NCBI RefSeq assembly: GCF_040207125.1
Contig: NZ_CP157940.1
Location: 1,116,001-1,180,000 of the forward strand
Source: Lacrimispora sp. BS-2
Lineage (GTDB): Bacteria > Bacillota > Clostridia > Lachnospirales > Lachnospiraceae
DNA: 64,000 nt
Direction: 5' to 3'
The notes under the pieces are model-generated. The model saw only the letters and a list, made by a program, of their open reading frames with translations, searched no databases and was not told the DNA's origin. Position numbers and translations under genes: made by a program. How positions within the stretch are numbered: the first letter of the stretch is position 1; every line of letters begins with the position of its first letter. Below are positions 17,516-26,674 of the stretch, piece by piece.

Positions 17516-18427
17516 ATGAAAACCATAACCAGAGATTATATTACAACTGTACTTTCAAAAGGAAATCCCCCCTGCGGCAAGGTCAGGGCAGGAGAGATCG
17601 TGACGTTTGAGACCTATGACTGTTTCACGAATCAGTTTCTTCCGGAAGAGGCGACCTTTGAAAATGTGATAAGGAAGCCGGGGAATCCGGCAACAGGGCC
17701 CCTCTATATTGAGGGGGCGATGCCGGGAGATATGCTGAAAATCGATATTCTGGATATTGAAATGGGCCCTGTGGGAATTGTCATGCTTGGGCCTGGAAGC
17801 GGAAGCGAAAAAGAGGAATTCCCCAGGAAAGTATTAAAGCGGGTGCCTGTAAGGGGAGGATATGCCTACTTTAATGAAAAGGTCAAAATTCCGGTAAAGC
17901 CCATGATCGGCGTCATCGGGGTGGCACCGGCAGGCGAGGGCATTTCCACCATTACCCCCATGGATCACGGCGGAAATATGGATTGTACCCAGATTAAAAA
18001 GGGCGCGGCCCTGTATCTTCCTGTATTTGTGGAGGGAGCTCTTTTGTCCATGGGAGATTTTCACGCTGTTATGGGAGACGGCGAAGTGGAGGATTGCGGT
18101 CTGGAAATAGAAGGACGGGCTGTTGTACGGGTGAGCGTTGTTAGGAATAAAAACTGTGTTCCCTATCCAATGATCGAAACAGAGGATAAGCTTATTACCA
18201 TTGCATCCAGGGAACAGGTGGAGGAGGCCTGGCGGGCGGCTGCCAGACAGATGTATGAATTCATGAAGGAGAAGGTGGGCATGGATTATGAAGAGGCAGG
18301 CATGCTGCTTACCATGACCGGGGACCTTGCAATCTGCCAGACAGTAAACCCTATGAAGACAGTGAGAATGGAACTTCCACGCCATATAACCCAAAGTTAT
18401 GGTTTTGTTTCCATTTCGGTAGAGTAA
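17516..18427 (+). CDS. acetamidase/formamidase family protein
   Basis: 303 residues with the FmdA_AmdA family features: the ATFENVIRKPGNPATGPLYI substrate-loop region, IGVIGVAPAGEGISTITP, MDHGGNMDCTQI, and LSMGDFHAVMGDGEVEDCG. These metal-dependent amidohydrolases release ammonia from formamide, acetamide or related short amides; the exact substrate is unknown. AAAGGAGAAGAG precedes the ATG. It seems to be a single gene. Confidence 0.9.
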   Translation: MKTITRDYITTVLSKGNPPCGKVRAGEIVTFETYDCFTNQFLPEEATFENVIRKPGNPATGPLYIEGAMPGDMLKIDILDIEMGPVGIVMLGPGSGSEKEEFPRKVLKRVPVRGGYAYFNEKVKIPVKPMIGVIGVAPAGEGISTITPMDHGGNMDCTQIKKGAALYLPVFVEGALLSMGDFHAVMGDGEVEDCGLEIEGRAVVRVSVVRNKNCVPYPMIETEDKLITIASREQVEEAWRAAARQMYEFMKEKVGMDYEEAGMLLTMTGDLAICQTVNPMKTVRMELPRHITQSYGFVSISVE

Positions 18428-18529
18428 AGAAGGCTGAAATTTCTTGACAGTTACCCCTTTTTGGAAGATAATGATAGATAAATTATAAAAACTGACAGAT
18501 ATGCCGGTAAGGGAAAGGAAGAGTATCAC

Positions 18530-19600
18530 ATGCAGACAATCAGAATCGAAAAAACAACTTGCCCGAAAGAAAAACCAGGCAAAGATAATCCGTTGACATT
18601 TGGAACCATATTTACGGATCACATGTTTGAGGTGGACTATGAAGAGGGAAAAGGCTGGTATGATCCCAGGGTCGTACCATATCATAAGCTGGAACTGGAC
18701 CCTTCTTCCATGGTATTCCATTACGGACAGGAGATGTTTGAGGGCTTAAAGGCATATAAGACAGAGGAAGGCCGGGTTTTATTGTTCCGTCCGGATAAGA
18801 ATATTGAACGTGCCAACAGAAGTAACCGCAGGCTTTGTATCCCGGAGATCCCGGAAGATTTGTTTTTAGAGGGATTAAAAACAGTTGTAAGCGTGGATCA
18901 GGACTGGATCCCCACAAAACCGGGAACCTCCCTTTATATCAGGCCTTTTGTGATTGCCACGGATCCCTTTCTTGGGGTCAGACCTTCCAATACCTACAAA
19001 TTCATGATCATTTTATCTCCTGTGGGGGCTTATTATGCCAGCGGCCTTGATCCGGTCAAGATATGGATTGAGGATGAATATGTGAGAGCAGTAAAGGGCG
19101 GCATCGGTGAGGCAAAGACCGGTGGAAATTATGTTGCTTCCCTGGCTTCCCAGGTAAAGGCCCATGACGAGGGCTATTCCCAGGTGTTATGGCTTGACGG
19201 CGTTCACCGGAAATATATCGAAGAGGTAGGGGCTATGAACATCTTCTTTAAGATGGGCGGCGTAGTCATTACACCGGAGTTAAACGGAAGCATCCTTCCA
19301 GGTGTTACCAGGGATTCTGTTATTGCCATGTGTAAAAAATGGGGAGTGGCTGTTGAAGAACGGAAGGTTTCGGTTGATGAAGTGGTCGCGGCGGCAAGAT
19401 CCGGAGCAATGGAAGAATGCTTTGGCACAGGAACGGCGGCCGTTATATCCCCGGTTGGTGAACTGCGGTTTGAAGAAGAGAGAATGTCTGTGGGAGGCGG
19501 AAGGATCGGAGAACTGACCCAGAAGCTTTATGATGCCATTACCGGTATCCAGTTAGGAAGGATAGAAGGACCGGAAGGCTGGACTGTGGAAGTAAAATAA
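18530..19600 (+). CDS. ilvE: branched-chain amino acid aminotransferase
   Basis: PLP fold-type IV transaminase, 356 residues, which interconverts Leu/Ile/Val and their 2-oxo acids with glutamate as partner. Motifs: PSSMVFHYGQEMFEGLKAYK, GEAKTGGNYVASL containing the expected PLP lysine, VLWLDGVHRKYIEEVGAMNI and CFGTGTAAVISPV. This is the larger ilvE subtype. GGAAAGGAAGAG precedes the ATG at 18530. Single-gene transcription is likely. Confidence 0.95.
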   Translation: MQTIRIEKTTCPKEKPGKDNPLTFGTIFTDHMFEVDYEEGKGWYDPRVVPYHKLELDPSSMVFHYGQEMFEGLKAYKTEEGRVLLFRPDKNIERANRSNRRLCIPEIPEDLFLEGLKTVVSVDQDWIPTKPGTSLYIRPFVIATDPFLGVRPSNTYKFMIILSPVGAYYASGLDPVKIWIEDEYVRAVKGGIGEAKTGGNYVASLASQVKAHDEGYSQVLWLDGVHRKYIEEVGAMNIFFKMGGVVITPELNGSILPGVTRDSVIAMCKKWGVAVEERKVSVDEVVAAARSGAMEECFGTGTAAVISPVGELRFEEERMSVGGGRIGELTQKLYDAITGIQLGRIEGPEGWTVEVK

Positions 19601-19685
19601 AATATTTATAAGAATTTACCGGCGGGGCTTTAAAAAGCGCCGCCAAAAGCTTTGAGGAACGACAGAAGAAAAAAGGGAGCCGGAT

Positions 19686-20597
19686 ATGACAGCGGTACTG
19701 ATAAAGGCAGTTGCATTTGTATCAATTATTATATTGGGATACCTGCTCAAACGGGCAGGTTTTTTTCAGGCAAAGGATTTTTACCTGGTTTCCAGGATTG
19801 TGATCAAGATCACTCTTCCGGCAGCCATTGTTTCTAATTTCAGCAGGATTACCATGGATTATTCCATTCTTTTTGTATGCATAATTGGATTTTTATGCAA
19901 TTGTGTGACGGTCGCCGCCGGATATGTGATGAATGCCCGAAGATCAAAGGAAGCAAAGGCTTTTGCAATGATCAACATGTCCGGATATAATGTGGGGAAT
20001 TTTACCATGCCCTTTGTACAAAGCTTTTTAAGTCCGGTTGGATTTGCGGCAACAAGCCTGTTTGATGCCGGAAATGCCCTGATGTGTACAGGGATGACTT
20101 ATACCCTGGCCAGCATGGTGATCGGAGAGGAAGAAAAGCCTTCTATAAAAAAGACAGTGCTTAGGCTATTTTCCTCGGCTCCTTTTGATGCCTATGTCAT
20201 TATGACTCTTTTAAGCATATTAAATATAAAGCTGCCTTCTGTTTTGATCACCATTGCGGATACGGCAGGAGGAGCCAATGCGTTTTTAGCCCTTTTCATG
20301 CTTGGCATTGGTTTTGAGATCCGTATGGAAAAGGAAAAGATGAGCCATATTCTAAGAATATTAGGGGTGCGGTATATCATTGCGGTTTTAATGGCAGTCG
20401 GATTTTATTTCCTGACTCCCTTTGATTTAGATGTGCGCCGGGCACTGGCGATCGTGTCCCTTGGCCCTGTATCCTCGGTGGCGCCTGCTTTTACCGGTTC
20501 TTTAAACGGTGATATCGAGACGGCAAGCGCAATCAATTCCCTGTCAATAGTGATCAGCATAGCTGCGATTACGGCAGCTTTGATCATTCTTTTGTAA
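19686..20597 (+). CDS. AEC-family (auxin efflux carrier) membrane transporter
   Basis: 303 residues with about ten hydrophobic segments, arranged as two five-helix repeats as in the AEC/BART family. Characteristic stretches are GYNVGNFTMPFVQSF in the first half and FLALFMLGIGFEI with the final PVSSVAPAFTGSL. Members move organic acids or malonate/malate-like compounds; the substrate is unknown. A GC-rich hairpin at 19620-19643 lies between ilvE and this gene. Confidence 0.85.
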   Translation: MTAVLIKAVAFVSIIILGYLLKRAGFFQAKDFYLVSRIVIKITLPAAIVSNFSRITMDYSILFVCIIGFLCNCVTVAAGYVMNARRSKEAKAFAMINMSGYNVGNFTMPFVQSFLSPVGFAATSLFDAGNALMCTGMTYTLASMVIGEEEKPSIKKTVLRLFSSAPFDAYVIMTLLSILNIKLPSVLITIADTAGGANAFLALFMLGIGFEIRMEKEKMSHILRILGVRYIIAVLMAVGFYFLTPFDLDVRRALAIVSLGPVSSVAPAFTGSLNGDIETASAINSLSIVISIAAITAALIILL

Positions 20598-20616
20598 AAA
20601 AATATTTTTATGACGC

Positions 20617-20644
20617 TTGACAAACGGTTTAAGAGTGTTATAAT
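20617..20644 (+). promoter_or_regulatory. promoter of the T-box/thrS transcript
   Basis: TTGACA at 20617-20622 and TATAAT at 20639-20644 with a 16-bp spacer. Confidence 0.75.
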
Positions 20645-20654
20645 CTAAAGCTAT

Positions 20655-20916
20655 AAAGCAATATAGAAAAAGCATTGACAAGACAAGTATCATATCAGGA
20701 AAGGCCAGAGAGAGGCGTGTTTGGTGAAAGCGTCTTACGGGAATGATATGAGAAGACCAGCTTGGAGCGTCCCGTAATGGGGAACGGTGATTCCGTTATC
20801 ATCATAAGAAGTGGTTTGAACGTTTAATTTGTTCACTCAAGTAGGGTGGAACCGCGATTTCTTTTAGTAGAATCGTCCCTTTCTGTATGGAAGCATATGG
20901 AAAGGGACTTTTTTTA
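20655..20916 (+). ncRNA. T-box riboswitch (threonine) upstream of thrS
   Basis: tRNA-sensing leader. The invariant T-box AGGGTGGAACCGCG is at 20843-20856 (TGGA at 20847-20850 pairs with the uncharged tRNA 3' end). Stem I contains the AGAGAG and TTGGTGAAA elements around 20707-20729. ACC at 20756-20758, in the expected place after the stem I 3' strand, is the likely Thr specifier codon. The terminator consists of GTCCCTTTC (20875-20883) and GAAAGGGAC (20900-20908) followed by seven T. Uncharged tRNA-Thr should favour read-through into thrS. Confidence 0.95.
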
Positions 20917-20974
20917 TTGGTGCGGGTTTGGCAAAAAAACATTTCACAATAATATGTAAAGGAGATTATGGCAA

Positions 20975-22936
20975 ATGAAGATTACATTAAAAGATGGATC
21001 AGTCAAGGAATATGAACAAGCAATGTCAGTGATTGACATCGCTTCCGATATAAGCGAAGGCCTGGCTAGAAATGCCTGCGCAGGCGAGGTGGATGGAAAG
21101 GTTGTGGATTTGAGGACCGTTATTGATGGAGACTGCAGTTTAAGTATTCTCACAGTCAGTGATCCGGCAGGTCTTTCTGCTTACCGCCATACGGCTAGCC
21201 ATATCCTGGCACAGGCAGTAAAAAGGCTATACCCCCAGGCAAAGCTTGCGATTGGGCCTTCCATTGAAAATGGTTTTTATTATGATTTTGAAACCCCTTC
21301 CTTTTCTAGAGAAGATCTGGATAAAATCGAAGGCGAGATGAAGAAAATCATAAAGGAAGGGGCAAAAGTCGAACGCTTCACCCTTCCAAGAGAAGAAGCA
21401 ATTAAATTTATGGAGGAAAAGGGCGAACCTTATAAGGTAGAACTGATTCAGGACCTTCCTGAGGATTCGGAAATTTCCTTCTATCGTCAGGGAGAGTTTA
21501 CGGACCTTTGTGCAGGACCTCACCTTATGAGCACCAAATCCATCAAGGCATTTAAGCTAACTTCTTCCTCCGGAGCATACTGGAGAGGCAGCGAGAAAAA
21601 CGCTATGCTGACTCGTGTATACGGCACTGCTTTTGCTAAGAAGGAAGAGTTAAATGAATACCTGGAATATCTGGCAAACATTAAGAACCGGGATCATAAC
21701 AAACTGGGCCGTGACATGGAGATTTTCGCAACGGTTGATGTAATCGGCCAGGGACTTCCTCTATTAATGCCAAAGGGTGCAAAGATCGTCCAGACTTTAC
21801 AGAGATGGATCGAGGATGAGGAAGAGAAGCGGGGCTATATGAGAACCAAAACCCCTCTTATGGCCAAAAAAGACTTATATATCATTTCCGACCACTGGGA
21901 TCACTATAAGGAAGGAATGTTTGTTCTTGGAGATGAGGAAACAGATGATGAGGTATTTGCCCTCCGCCCAATGACCTGCCCGTTCCAGTACTATGTTTAT
22001 AAACAGAGCCAGAAATCCTATCGTGACCTGCCATGCAGATACGGCGAAACTTCTACTCTGTTCCGTAACGAGGATTCCGGCGAAATGCACGGATTAACCC
22101 GTGTCCGCCAGTTTACCATTTCCGAAGGCCACCTGATCGTGCGTCCTGATCAGATTGAAGAGGAATTTAAGGGCTGTGTGGATCTGGCAAAATACTGCCT
22201 CACAACACTTGGCCTGGAAGGCGATGTGACCTACCAGATGTCCAAATGGGATCCAAATAAAGCGGATCACTATCTTGGTACACCGGAGATGTGGGATGAA
22301 GTGGAAAGCATGATGCGCAAGATTCTTGACCACATCGGAATCGAATATACGGAAGCCTCCGGAGAAGCGGCGTTTTACGGTCCTAAGCTGGATATTCAGG
22401 CAAAGAACGTATATGGCAAGGAAGATACAATGATCACCATTCAGCTTGATATGTTCCTGGCAGACCGCTTTGATATGAGCTTCGTGGATAAGGATGGAAC
22501 AAAGAAGCGTCCTTATATCATCCACAGAACTTCCATGGGCTGTTATGAAAGAACCCTTGCATGGCTGATTGAAAAATACGAAGGAGCATTCCCAACATGG
22601 TTATGTCCGGAACAGGTGCGTGTACTTCCTATCTCTGAAAAATACCATGATTATGCCGGAAAAGTTGCGGCTCAGTTAAAGGAAAATGGCATTCTTGCAA
22701 CAGTTGATGAGCGTGCAGAAAAAATCGGATACAAGATCCGTGAGGCGCGTCTGTCAAAGCTTCCATATATGCTGGTGGTAGGGCAGAAAGAGGAAGAAGA
22801 GGGAGTCATGTCTGTCCGCAGCCGTTTTAACGGTGATGAAGGCCAGCGTCCTCTTTCCGATTTCATTGATGATATCTGCCGTGAGATCCGTACAAAGGAA
22901 ATCAAAAAGGTAAATGTAACAGAAGAAGCAAAATAA
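20975..22936 (+). CDS. thrS: threonine--tRNA ligase
   Basis: Class II aminoacyl-tRNA synthetase of 653 residues. Visible in order: an N-terminal TGS domain (about 1-60), the editing domain with HTASHILAQAV and the later YRQGEFTDLCAGPHL, the catalytic core with LRPMTCPFQYYVYK and RVRQFTISEGH motifs, the TSMGCYERTLAWLIE motif 3, and a C-terminal anticodon-binding domain. AAGGAGAT precedes the ATG. Controlled by the T-box leader. A hairpin (22990-23025) follows the gene. Confidence 0.98.
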   Translation: MKITLKDGSVKEYEQAMSVIDIASDISEGLARNACAGEVDGKVVDLRTVIDGDCSLSILTVSDPAGLSAYRHTASHILAQAVKRLYPQAKLAIGPSIENGFYYDFETPSFSREDLDKIEGEMKKIIKEGAKVERFTLPREEAIKFMEEKGEPYKVELIQDLPEDSEISFYRQGEFTDLCAGPHLMSTKSIKAFKLTSSSGAYWRGSEKNAMLTRVYGTAFAKKEELNEYLEYLANIKNRDHNKLGRDMEIFATVDVIGQGLPLLMPKGAKIVQTLQRWIEDEEEKRGYMRTKTPLMAKKDLYIISDHWDHYKEGMFVLGDEETDDEVFALRPMTCPFQYYVYKQSQKSYRDLPCRYGETSTLFRNEDSGEMHGLTRVRQFTISEGHLIVRPDQIEEEFKGCVDLAKYCLTTLGLEGDVTYQMSKWDPNKADHYLGTPEMWDEVESMMRKILDHIGIEYTEASGEAAFYGPKLDIQAKNVYGKEDTMITIQLDMFLADRFDMSFVDKDGTKKRPYIIHRTSMGCYERTLAWLIEKYEGAFPTWLCPEQVRVLPISEKYHDYAGKVAAQLKENGILATVDERAEKIGYKIREARLSKLPYMLVVGQKEEEEGVMSVRSRFNGDEGQRPLSDFIDDICREIRTKEIKKVNVTEEAK

Positions 22937-22989
22937 AATTAGTCACGGTTTAAGAAAAAGCAGGTACAATTCTCAAAGCATGGCATGGG

Positions 22990-23025
22990 GCGGAGGGAAT
23001 ATTCGTGAGAATATTTTCCTTCCGC
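22990..23025. terminator. strong hairpin after thrS
   Basis: Arms GCGGAGGGAATATT and AATATTTTCCTTCCGC around a CGTGAG loop. No T run follows on either side, so it may be an RNA-stabilising hairpin and not an intrinsic terminator. Confidence 0.45.
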
Positions 23026-23084
23026 TACGTGCATACTACTCCTGAAACATTATCTTAGGTAAGAATGCCAGGAGGAAATAAACC

Positions 23085-23399
23085 ATGACAAAATTGGATT
23101 GTAATGTTACAAGCTGTCTTCACAATTCCGATAATTATTGCTGCAAGTCCGCCATAGTAGTAGAAGGATCCCAGGCAAAGGACAACTATGATACCTGCTG
23201 CGGAAGCTTTGACGAGAATAAGGATGGTTCCTTCCATAACTTATTCAAGACTCCGGAAAGCCGTCTGGAAGTGGACTGCGAAGCTGTCAACTGCGTTTAT
23301 AATGAAGGCCGCCACTGTTCTGCAGAGCATATCGGAATCGCAGGGGATGGTGCGAGTGCAGCAGAGCATACTGAATGCTCAACCTTTAAAGCAAGATAA
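23085..23399 (+). CDS. DUF1540 protein with two Cys-rich repeats
   Basis: 104 residues with two copies of the DUF1540 module: LDCNVTSCLHNSDNYCCKS...CCGSF and VDCEAVNCVYNEGRHCSAEH...CSTF. Each carries four or more conserved Cys, suggesting metal binding or disulfides. DUF1540 proteins are common in spore-forming clostridia; their function is not established. AGGAGG precedes the ATG. It has its own bidirectional terminator. Confidence 0.88.
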   Translation: MTKLDCNVTSCLHNSDNYCCKSAIVVEGSQAKDNYDTCCGSFDENKDGSFHNLFKTPESRLEVDCEAVNCVYNEGRHCSAEHIGIAGDGASAAEHTECSTFKAR

Positions 23400-23400
23400 T

Positions 23401-23456
23401 CATTCAAAAACAAAATGCGCCAGGAGTTCCTGACGCATTTTGTTTTTGAATGATTA
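23401..23456. terminator. bidirectional terminator (DUF1540 gene / EamA gene)
   Basis: A nearly perfect 24-nt-per-arm inverted repeat centred on AGTT near 23426, with core GCGCCAGG/CCTGACGC and A-rich and T-rich ends on each side, between converging genes. Confidence 0.9.
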
Positions 23457-23460
23457 TGGT

Positions 23461-23874
23461 TTACAGGATCATCACAAAGGTTCCGGCCGTAATCAAAAGG
23501 ATACCAATGAGCTTTTTCATAGTGAATTGTTCATGGAGAATAAGAAATGCCAGGATCACAGTTAAGACAATACTTAGCTTATCTACGGGGACTACCTTGG
23601 AAGCTTCTCCCATTTGAAGGGCTTTGTAATAACAAATCCAGGAGAAGCCGGTAGCGAGACCGGACAGGATGAGAAAAAGCCAGCTTTTTTTGCTGATTTC
23701 TGAAAAACCGGATTGTGCTCCTGTGAGAAAAACGATGAGCCAGGCCATGAGTACCACGACAACTGTCCGAATGGCTGTAGCCAGATTAGAATTGACTCCT
23801 TCGATTCCCATTTTAGCTAGAATGGAAGTGAATGCGGCAAAGACGGAGGAAAGAAGAGCGAAAACAAACCACAT
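23461..23874 (-). CDS. half-size EamA/DMT-family membrane transporter
   Basis: About 137 residues containing one EamA domain: five hydrophobic helices, including SSVFAAFTSILAKMGIEGVN at the start and KVVPVDKLSIVLTVILAFLI near the end. Most DMT transporters have two such domains; one-domain forms are thought to work as dimers. The ATG at 23874 is preferred because CAGGAGG sits 8 nt before it. Substrate unknown. Confidence 0.85.
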   Translation of the reverse strand: MWFVFALLSSVFAAFTSILAKMGIEGVNSNLATAIRTVVVVLMAWLIVFLTGAQSGFSEISKKSWLFLILSGLATGFSWICYYKALQMGEASKVVPVDKLSIVLTVILAFLILHEQFTMKKLIGILLITAGTFVMIL

Positions 23875-23989
23875 AAAAAGCGCCTCCTGATTCATTTATT
23901 TTATTACTTACTATTATTGTAGCTTGGTGGCCGGAAAGTTGCAAGATAAACCTTAAAAGGGGAGAATAACAGCATTCTGAAAAAATATG

Positions 23990-24018
23990 TTGACAGAAAG
24001 ATTAATATATAGTATTAT
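23990..24018 (+). promoter_or_regulatory. promoter of the infC operon
   Basis: TTGACA at 23990-23995 and TATTAT at 24013-24018 with a 17-bp spacer; TATAAT is also present 3 nt later. Confidence 0.65.
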
Positions 24019-24027
24019 AATATATGT

Positions 24028-24165
24028 TGTGAAAACAGCAAACAGGAAAGTAGGTATCCGCCTCACCACGGCACGAGTAAGTGTCCCTGGTTCATAGCCT
24101 TTGGTACATAGGTGTACTGTGTAGAGACTTTGGTGGTGGATAGCGTTTGTCTATCTACTTTTTTT
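24028..24165 (+). ncRNA. L20-type leader of infC-rpmI-rplT with attenuator
   Basis: Long structured leader between the promoter and infC. It ends in a transcription attenuator: GTGGATAG (24136-24143), loop, CTATCTAC (24151-24158), then seven T. Firmicute infC-rpmI-rplT operons are autoregulated by ribosomal protein L20 through such leaders; here that is by position and the terminator, not by matched consensus. Confidence 0.6.
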
Positions 24166-24228
24166 ATGCCTATGGGCAAGCAATGTGGATTCCAGCCAAC
24201 ACACACTATATGATGGAGGTGCACGACA

Positions 24229-24738
24229 ATTAGCGATTTAATGATTAATGAACAGATCAGAGATAAAGAAGTTCTGTTGATTGGTGAAAACGGAGAAAAA
24301 TTGGGGATCATGTCTACCAGAGATGCTTTGCAGATGGCAAAGGAAGCAGAACTGGATCTGGTTAAAATTGCTCCGACTGCAAAACCCCCGGTTTGTAAGA
24401 TTATTGATTATGGTAAATATCGTTATGAACTGGCGAGAAAAGAAAAAGAAGCTAAAAAGAAACAGAAGGTAATCGATGTAAAAGAAGTTCGTTTATCTCC
24501 TAACATTGACACAAACGATTTAAACACGAAGATGAGCGCCGCAAGGAAGTTCCTCGAAAAGGGAGATAAAGTTAAGGTAACCTTACGTTTCAGAGGTCGT
24601 GAGATGGCGCATATGTCAAAGTCAAGGTATATTCTGGATGACTTCGCTGAGAAGTTAGCAGATATCGCAGTCATTGACAAGCCAGCTAAGGTGGAAGGAA
24701 GAAGCATGATTATATTTTTGAATGCAAAACGCCAGTAG
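24229..24738 (+). CDS. infC: translation initiation factor IF-3, probable AUU start
   Basis: IF-3 binds the 30S subunit and proofreads initiator tRNA and start codon. N-domain INEQIRDKEVLLIGENGEKL and C-domain VTLRFRGREMAHMSKSR are visible, 165-169 residues. The first ATG (24241) lies 20 nt after the GGAGGT Shine-Dalgarno (24215-24220), too far. An in-frame ATT at 24229 lies 8 nt after it, giving ISDLMINEQ. AUU starts are established for infC in E. coli, where they allow IF-3 to repress its own synthesis. Followed closely by rpmI and rplT. Confidence 0.9.
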   Translation: MSDLMINEQIRDKEVLLIGENGEKLGIMSTRDALQMAKEAELDLVKIAPTAKPPVCKIIDYGKYRYELARKEKEAKKKQKVIDVKEVRLSPNIDTNDLNTKMSAARKFLEKGDKVKVTLRFRGREMAHMSKSRYILDDFAEKLADIAVIDKPAKVEGRSMIIFLNAKRQ

Positions 24739-24762
24739 AACATTATCAAGGAGGAAAATACA

Positions 24763-24960
24763 ATGCCTAAATTAAAAACAAGCAAATCAGCTGCAAAGCG
24801 TTTCAAAGTTACAGGAACAGGAAAGCTTGTAAGAAATAAAGCTTACAAATCTCACATCTTAACTAAGAAATCTACTAAGAGAAAAAGAAACCTTAGAAAA
24901 GATATCGTTACCGATGCAACCAATGCAAAAGTAATGAAGAAGATTTTACCATATTTATAG
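24763..24960 (+). CDS. rpmI: 50S ribosomal protein L35
   Basis: 65-residue basic protein with the L35 pattern [20 protein letters not shown] and [23 protein letters not shown] lies before the ATG. Middle gene of infC-rpmI-rplT. Confidence 0.97.
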   Translation: MPKLKTSKSAAKRFKVTGTGKLVRNKAYKSHILTKKSTKRKRNLRKDIVTDATNAKVMKKILPYL

Positions 24961-24989
24961 GATCTTAAGTTAAGAAGGAGGAAAAACCG

Positions 24990-25346
24990 ATGGCAAGAAT
25001 TAAAGGCGGTATGAACGCTAAGAAAAAACATAACAGAGTGTTAAAGATGGCTAAAGGCTACAGAGGCGCTCGTTCCAAACAGTATAGAGTAGCAAAGCAG
25101 TCAGTTATGAGAGCATTAACAAGCTCCTATGCAGGCAGAAAAGAGAGAAAGAGACAGTTCAGACAGTTATGGATTGCCCGTATCAATGCTGCAGCACGTA
25201 TCAACGGCGTATCTTACAGTGTATTTATGCACGGCTTAAAGTTAGCTGGAGTTGATTTAAACAGAAAAGTTCTGGCTGACATGGCAGTAAATGATGCAGA
25301 AGGCTTCGCTAAATTAGCAGAACTGGCTAAATCCAAAGTGGCTTAA
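24990..25346 (+). CDS. rplT: 50S ribosomal protein L20
   Basis: 118 residues, with the L20 signature [20 protein letters not shown] and the [20 protein letters not shown] helix. It binds 23S rRNA early in 50S assembly and in Firmicutes represses this operon through the leader. GAAGGAGG precedes the ATG. A terminator follows. Confidence 0.98.
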   Translation: MARIKGGMNAKKKHNRVLKMAKGYRGARSKQYRVAKQSVMRALTSSYAGRKERKRQFRQLWIARINAAARINGVSYSVFMHGLKLAGVDLNRKVLADMAVNDAEGFAKLAELAKSKVA

Positions 25347-25366
25347 TCGCATATTCAAACCTCGGA

Positions 25367-25391
25367 GACCTCGTGTTTACGGGGTTTTTTT
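25367..25391 (+). terminator. terminator after rplT
   Basis: ACCTCG and CGGGGT arms (with G-U pairs) around a TGTTTA loop, followed by seven T. Confidence 0.7.
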
Positions 25392-25480
25392 GTTGCCCGG
25401 AAGTGCCGTAAAACAAGTAAGTTTTGATTCGTAATATACGAGCAATATACATATAATATACGCGCAATATACAAACACAT

Positions 25481-25890
25481 TTAGAACTTGGCAGGAATTT
25501 TATTAATTTCTGCAAGTAGTTCTTCCGTTGTTTTGTGGGTGTATGTACCTTTGGTTATATCAGAGATAGAATGGCCTGCAATGAGCTTGATACACAGCTC
25601 GTTCATACGAAATCTATCTGCAAGAGTAATAAACGTATGCCGGGTATCATGAGGAATATGATTAAGATTCATACGCTTAGCTGCTGGCTTCCAGTAATTT
25701 GTTATGAAGTTGGTATAGGATAAGCCTTTTCCCTTTAGGTTTGTAATAAGAAAGTTGTTCCCCTGATTATAATATCGTTTGAAGAAAGGGAGAACCGAAT
25801 CATGAATGGGTATGGTCCGGTTAATACCGGCTTCAGTTTTCGTGCCACCGATAATGTACTTATCTTTAAGAAAAACATTGAGACGGGATC
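25481..25890 (-). pseudogene. tyrosine recombinase (phage integrase), 3' part only
   Basis: The C-terminal catalytic part of a phage-type integrase: the hairpin with the catalytic Lys region (GGTKTEAGINRTIPI), the HDTRHTF motif with the HxxR pair, IAGHS and the nucleophile Tyr in KGTYTHKT. The N-terminal arm, core-binding domain and first catalytic Arg are missing. The homology ends near 25885, where a phage tail-like frame on the opposite strand begins. This looks like the end product of an internal prophage deletion. Confidence 0.85.
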
Positions 25891-26248
25891 GCATTGGTAT
25901 GGGGACGGAGCTGACGGCAGGCGCCAATTTGACAGCAGCCGCTAATGCACTAAATAGCAATTTAGCAAATCACAATATGGAGATCATGCACGTATGTATC
26001 CGACTACGGGATGGATATCCGGTATTGTCAACGATTGAATTGCACAAGGGTATAAGGGTGGAGATATACAACTCGTTGGCTATGCCCCGCCTGATAGTTA
26101 CCTGGGCGATGCATATGGCATTATAAAATGGGTGTTAGTATTTAATGATATCGCACATTTGCAATTCATCAAGGCCAGGGAGAATACTATAGTTACCAGA
26201 GCAATCTCCGCTACTGAAGGCCTTGATACAGGCTGGGTGGTTCATTAA
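25890..26248 (+). pseudogene. phage tail-type gene remnant with frameshifts
   Basis: Pieces in different frames read as one degenerate protein: GTELTAGANLTAAANALNS then NLANHN in one frame, DHARMYPTTGWISGIVND in another, and after a stop IQLVGYAPPDSYLGDAYG, KWVLVFNDIAHLQFIKARE and ISATEGLDTGWVVH ending at the TAA at 26246-26248. The composition resembles tail-fibre or host-recognition proteins, but the family is not recognised. It directly abuts the integrase stump. Confidence 0.5.
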
Positions 26249-26270
26249 AATGATCACTTAATCTTCTATA

Positions 26271-26666
26271 GTGGGACCTAAAGTTCGAGTTATTAGTGTC
26301 CATGAAACAGAAGAGGCAAAGCCAATAAATCCGTTATTTAGGAAGGCACCTTTATCTTATGGCTGGTCATTGGATGTAGATGCTGGATTAATTCAAGGGG
26401 TAGATGCAAATGCTGAATCAAGTAGCTTTGTAACTGGAAGCCCAAGTGAATCATATCCTATTGACTATATGTATCTCAAAATTGATATCAAAAGAACGAG
26501 TGGGGGATCCTATGATGACACAAGTGATACTAACACGAGTAATCTTTCTTTGTACTTGAATGATGGTAGCGCTGCATCACAATTGAAAACCGCTAAGAGT
26601 ACCCATACTTTCAAAAATGCGGGTTATGCCGATTCAACAAAGTATGTTACAAAGAATATTCATTAA
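26271..26666 (+). CDS. hypothetical protein, probably a gene fragment
   Basis: 131 codons from a GTG at 26271 with no convincing ribosome binding site, so probably the 3' part of a larger gene. The reading is polar and Ser/Thr/Asp-rich (SSSFVTGSPSESYPIDYMYL, KRTSGGSYDDTSDTNTSNLS), like an extracellular domain. No family recognised. It lies between the prophage scar and a duplicated repeat. Confidence 0.35.
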   Translation: MGPKVRVISVHETEEAKPINPLFRKAPLSYGWSLDVDAGLIQGVDANAESSSFVTGSPSESYPIDYMYLKIDIKRTSGGSYDDTSDTNTSNLSLYLNDGSAASQLKTAKSTHTFKNAGYADSTKYVTKNIH

Positions 26667-26674
26667 TTAGAGTT

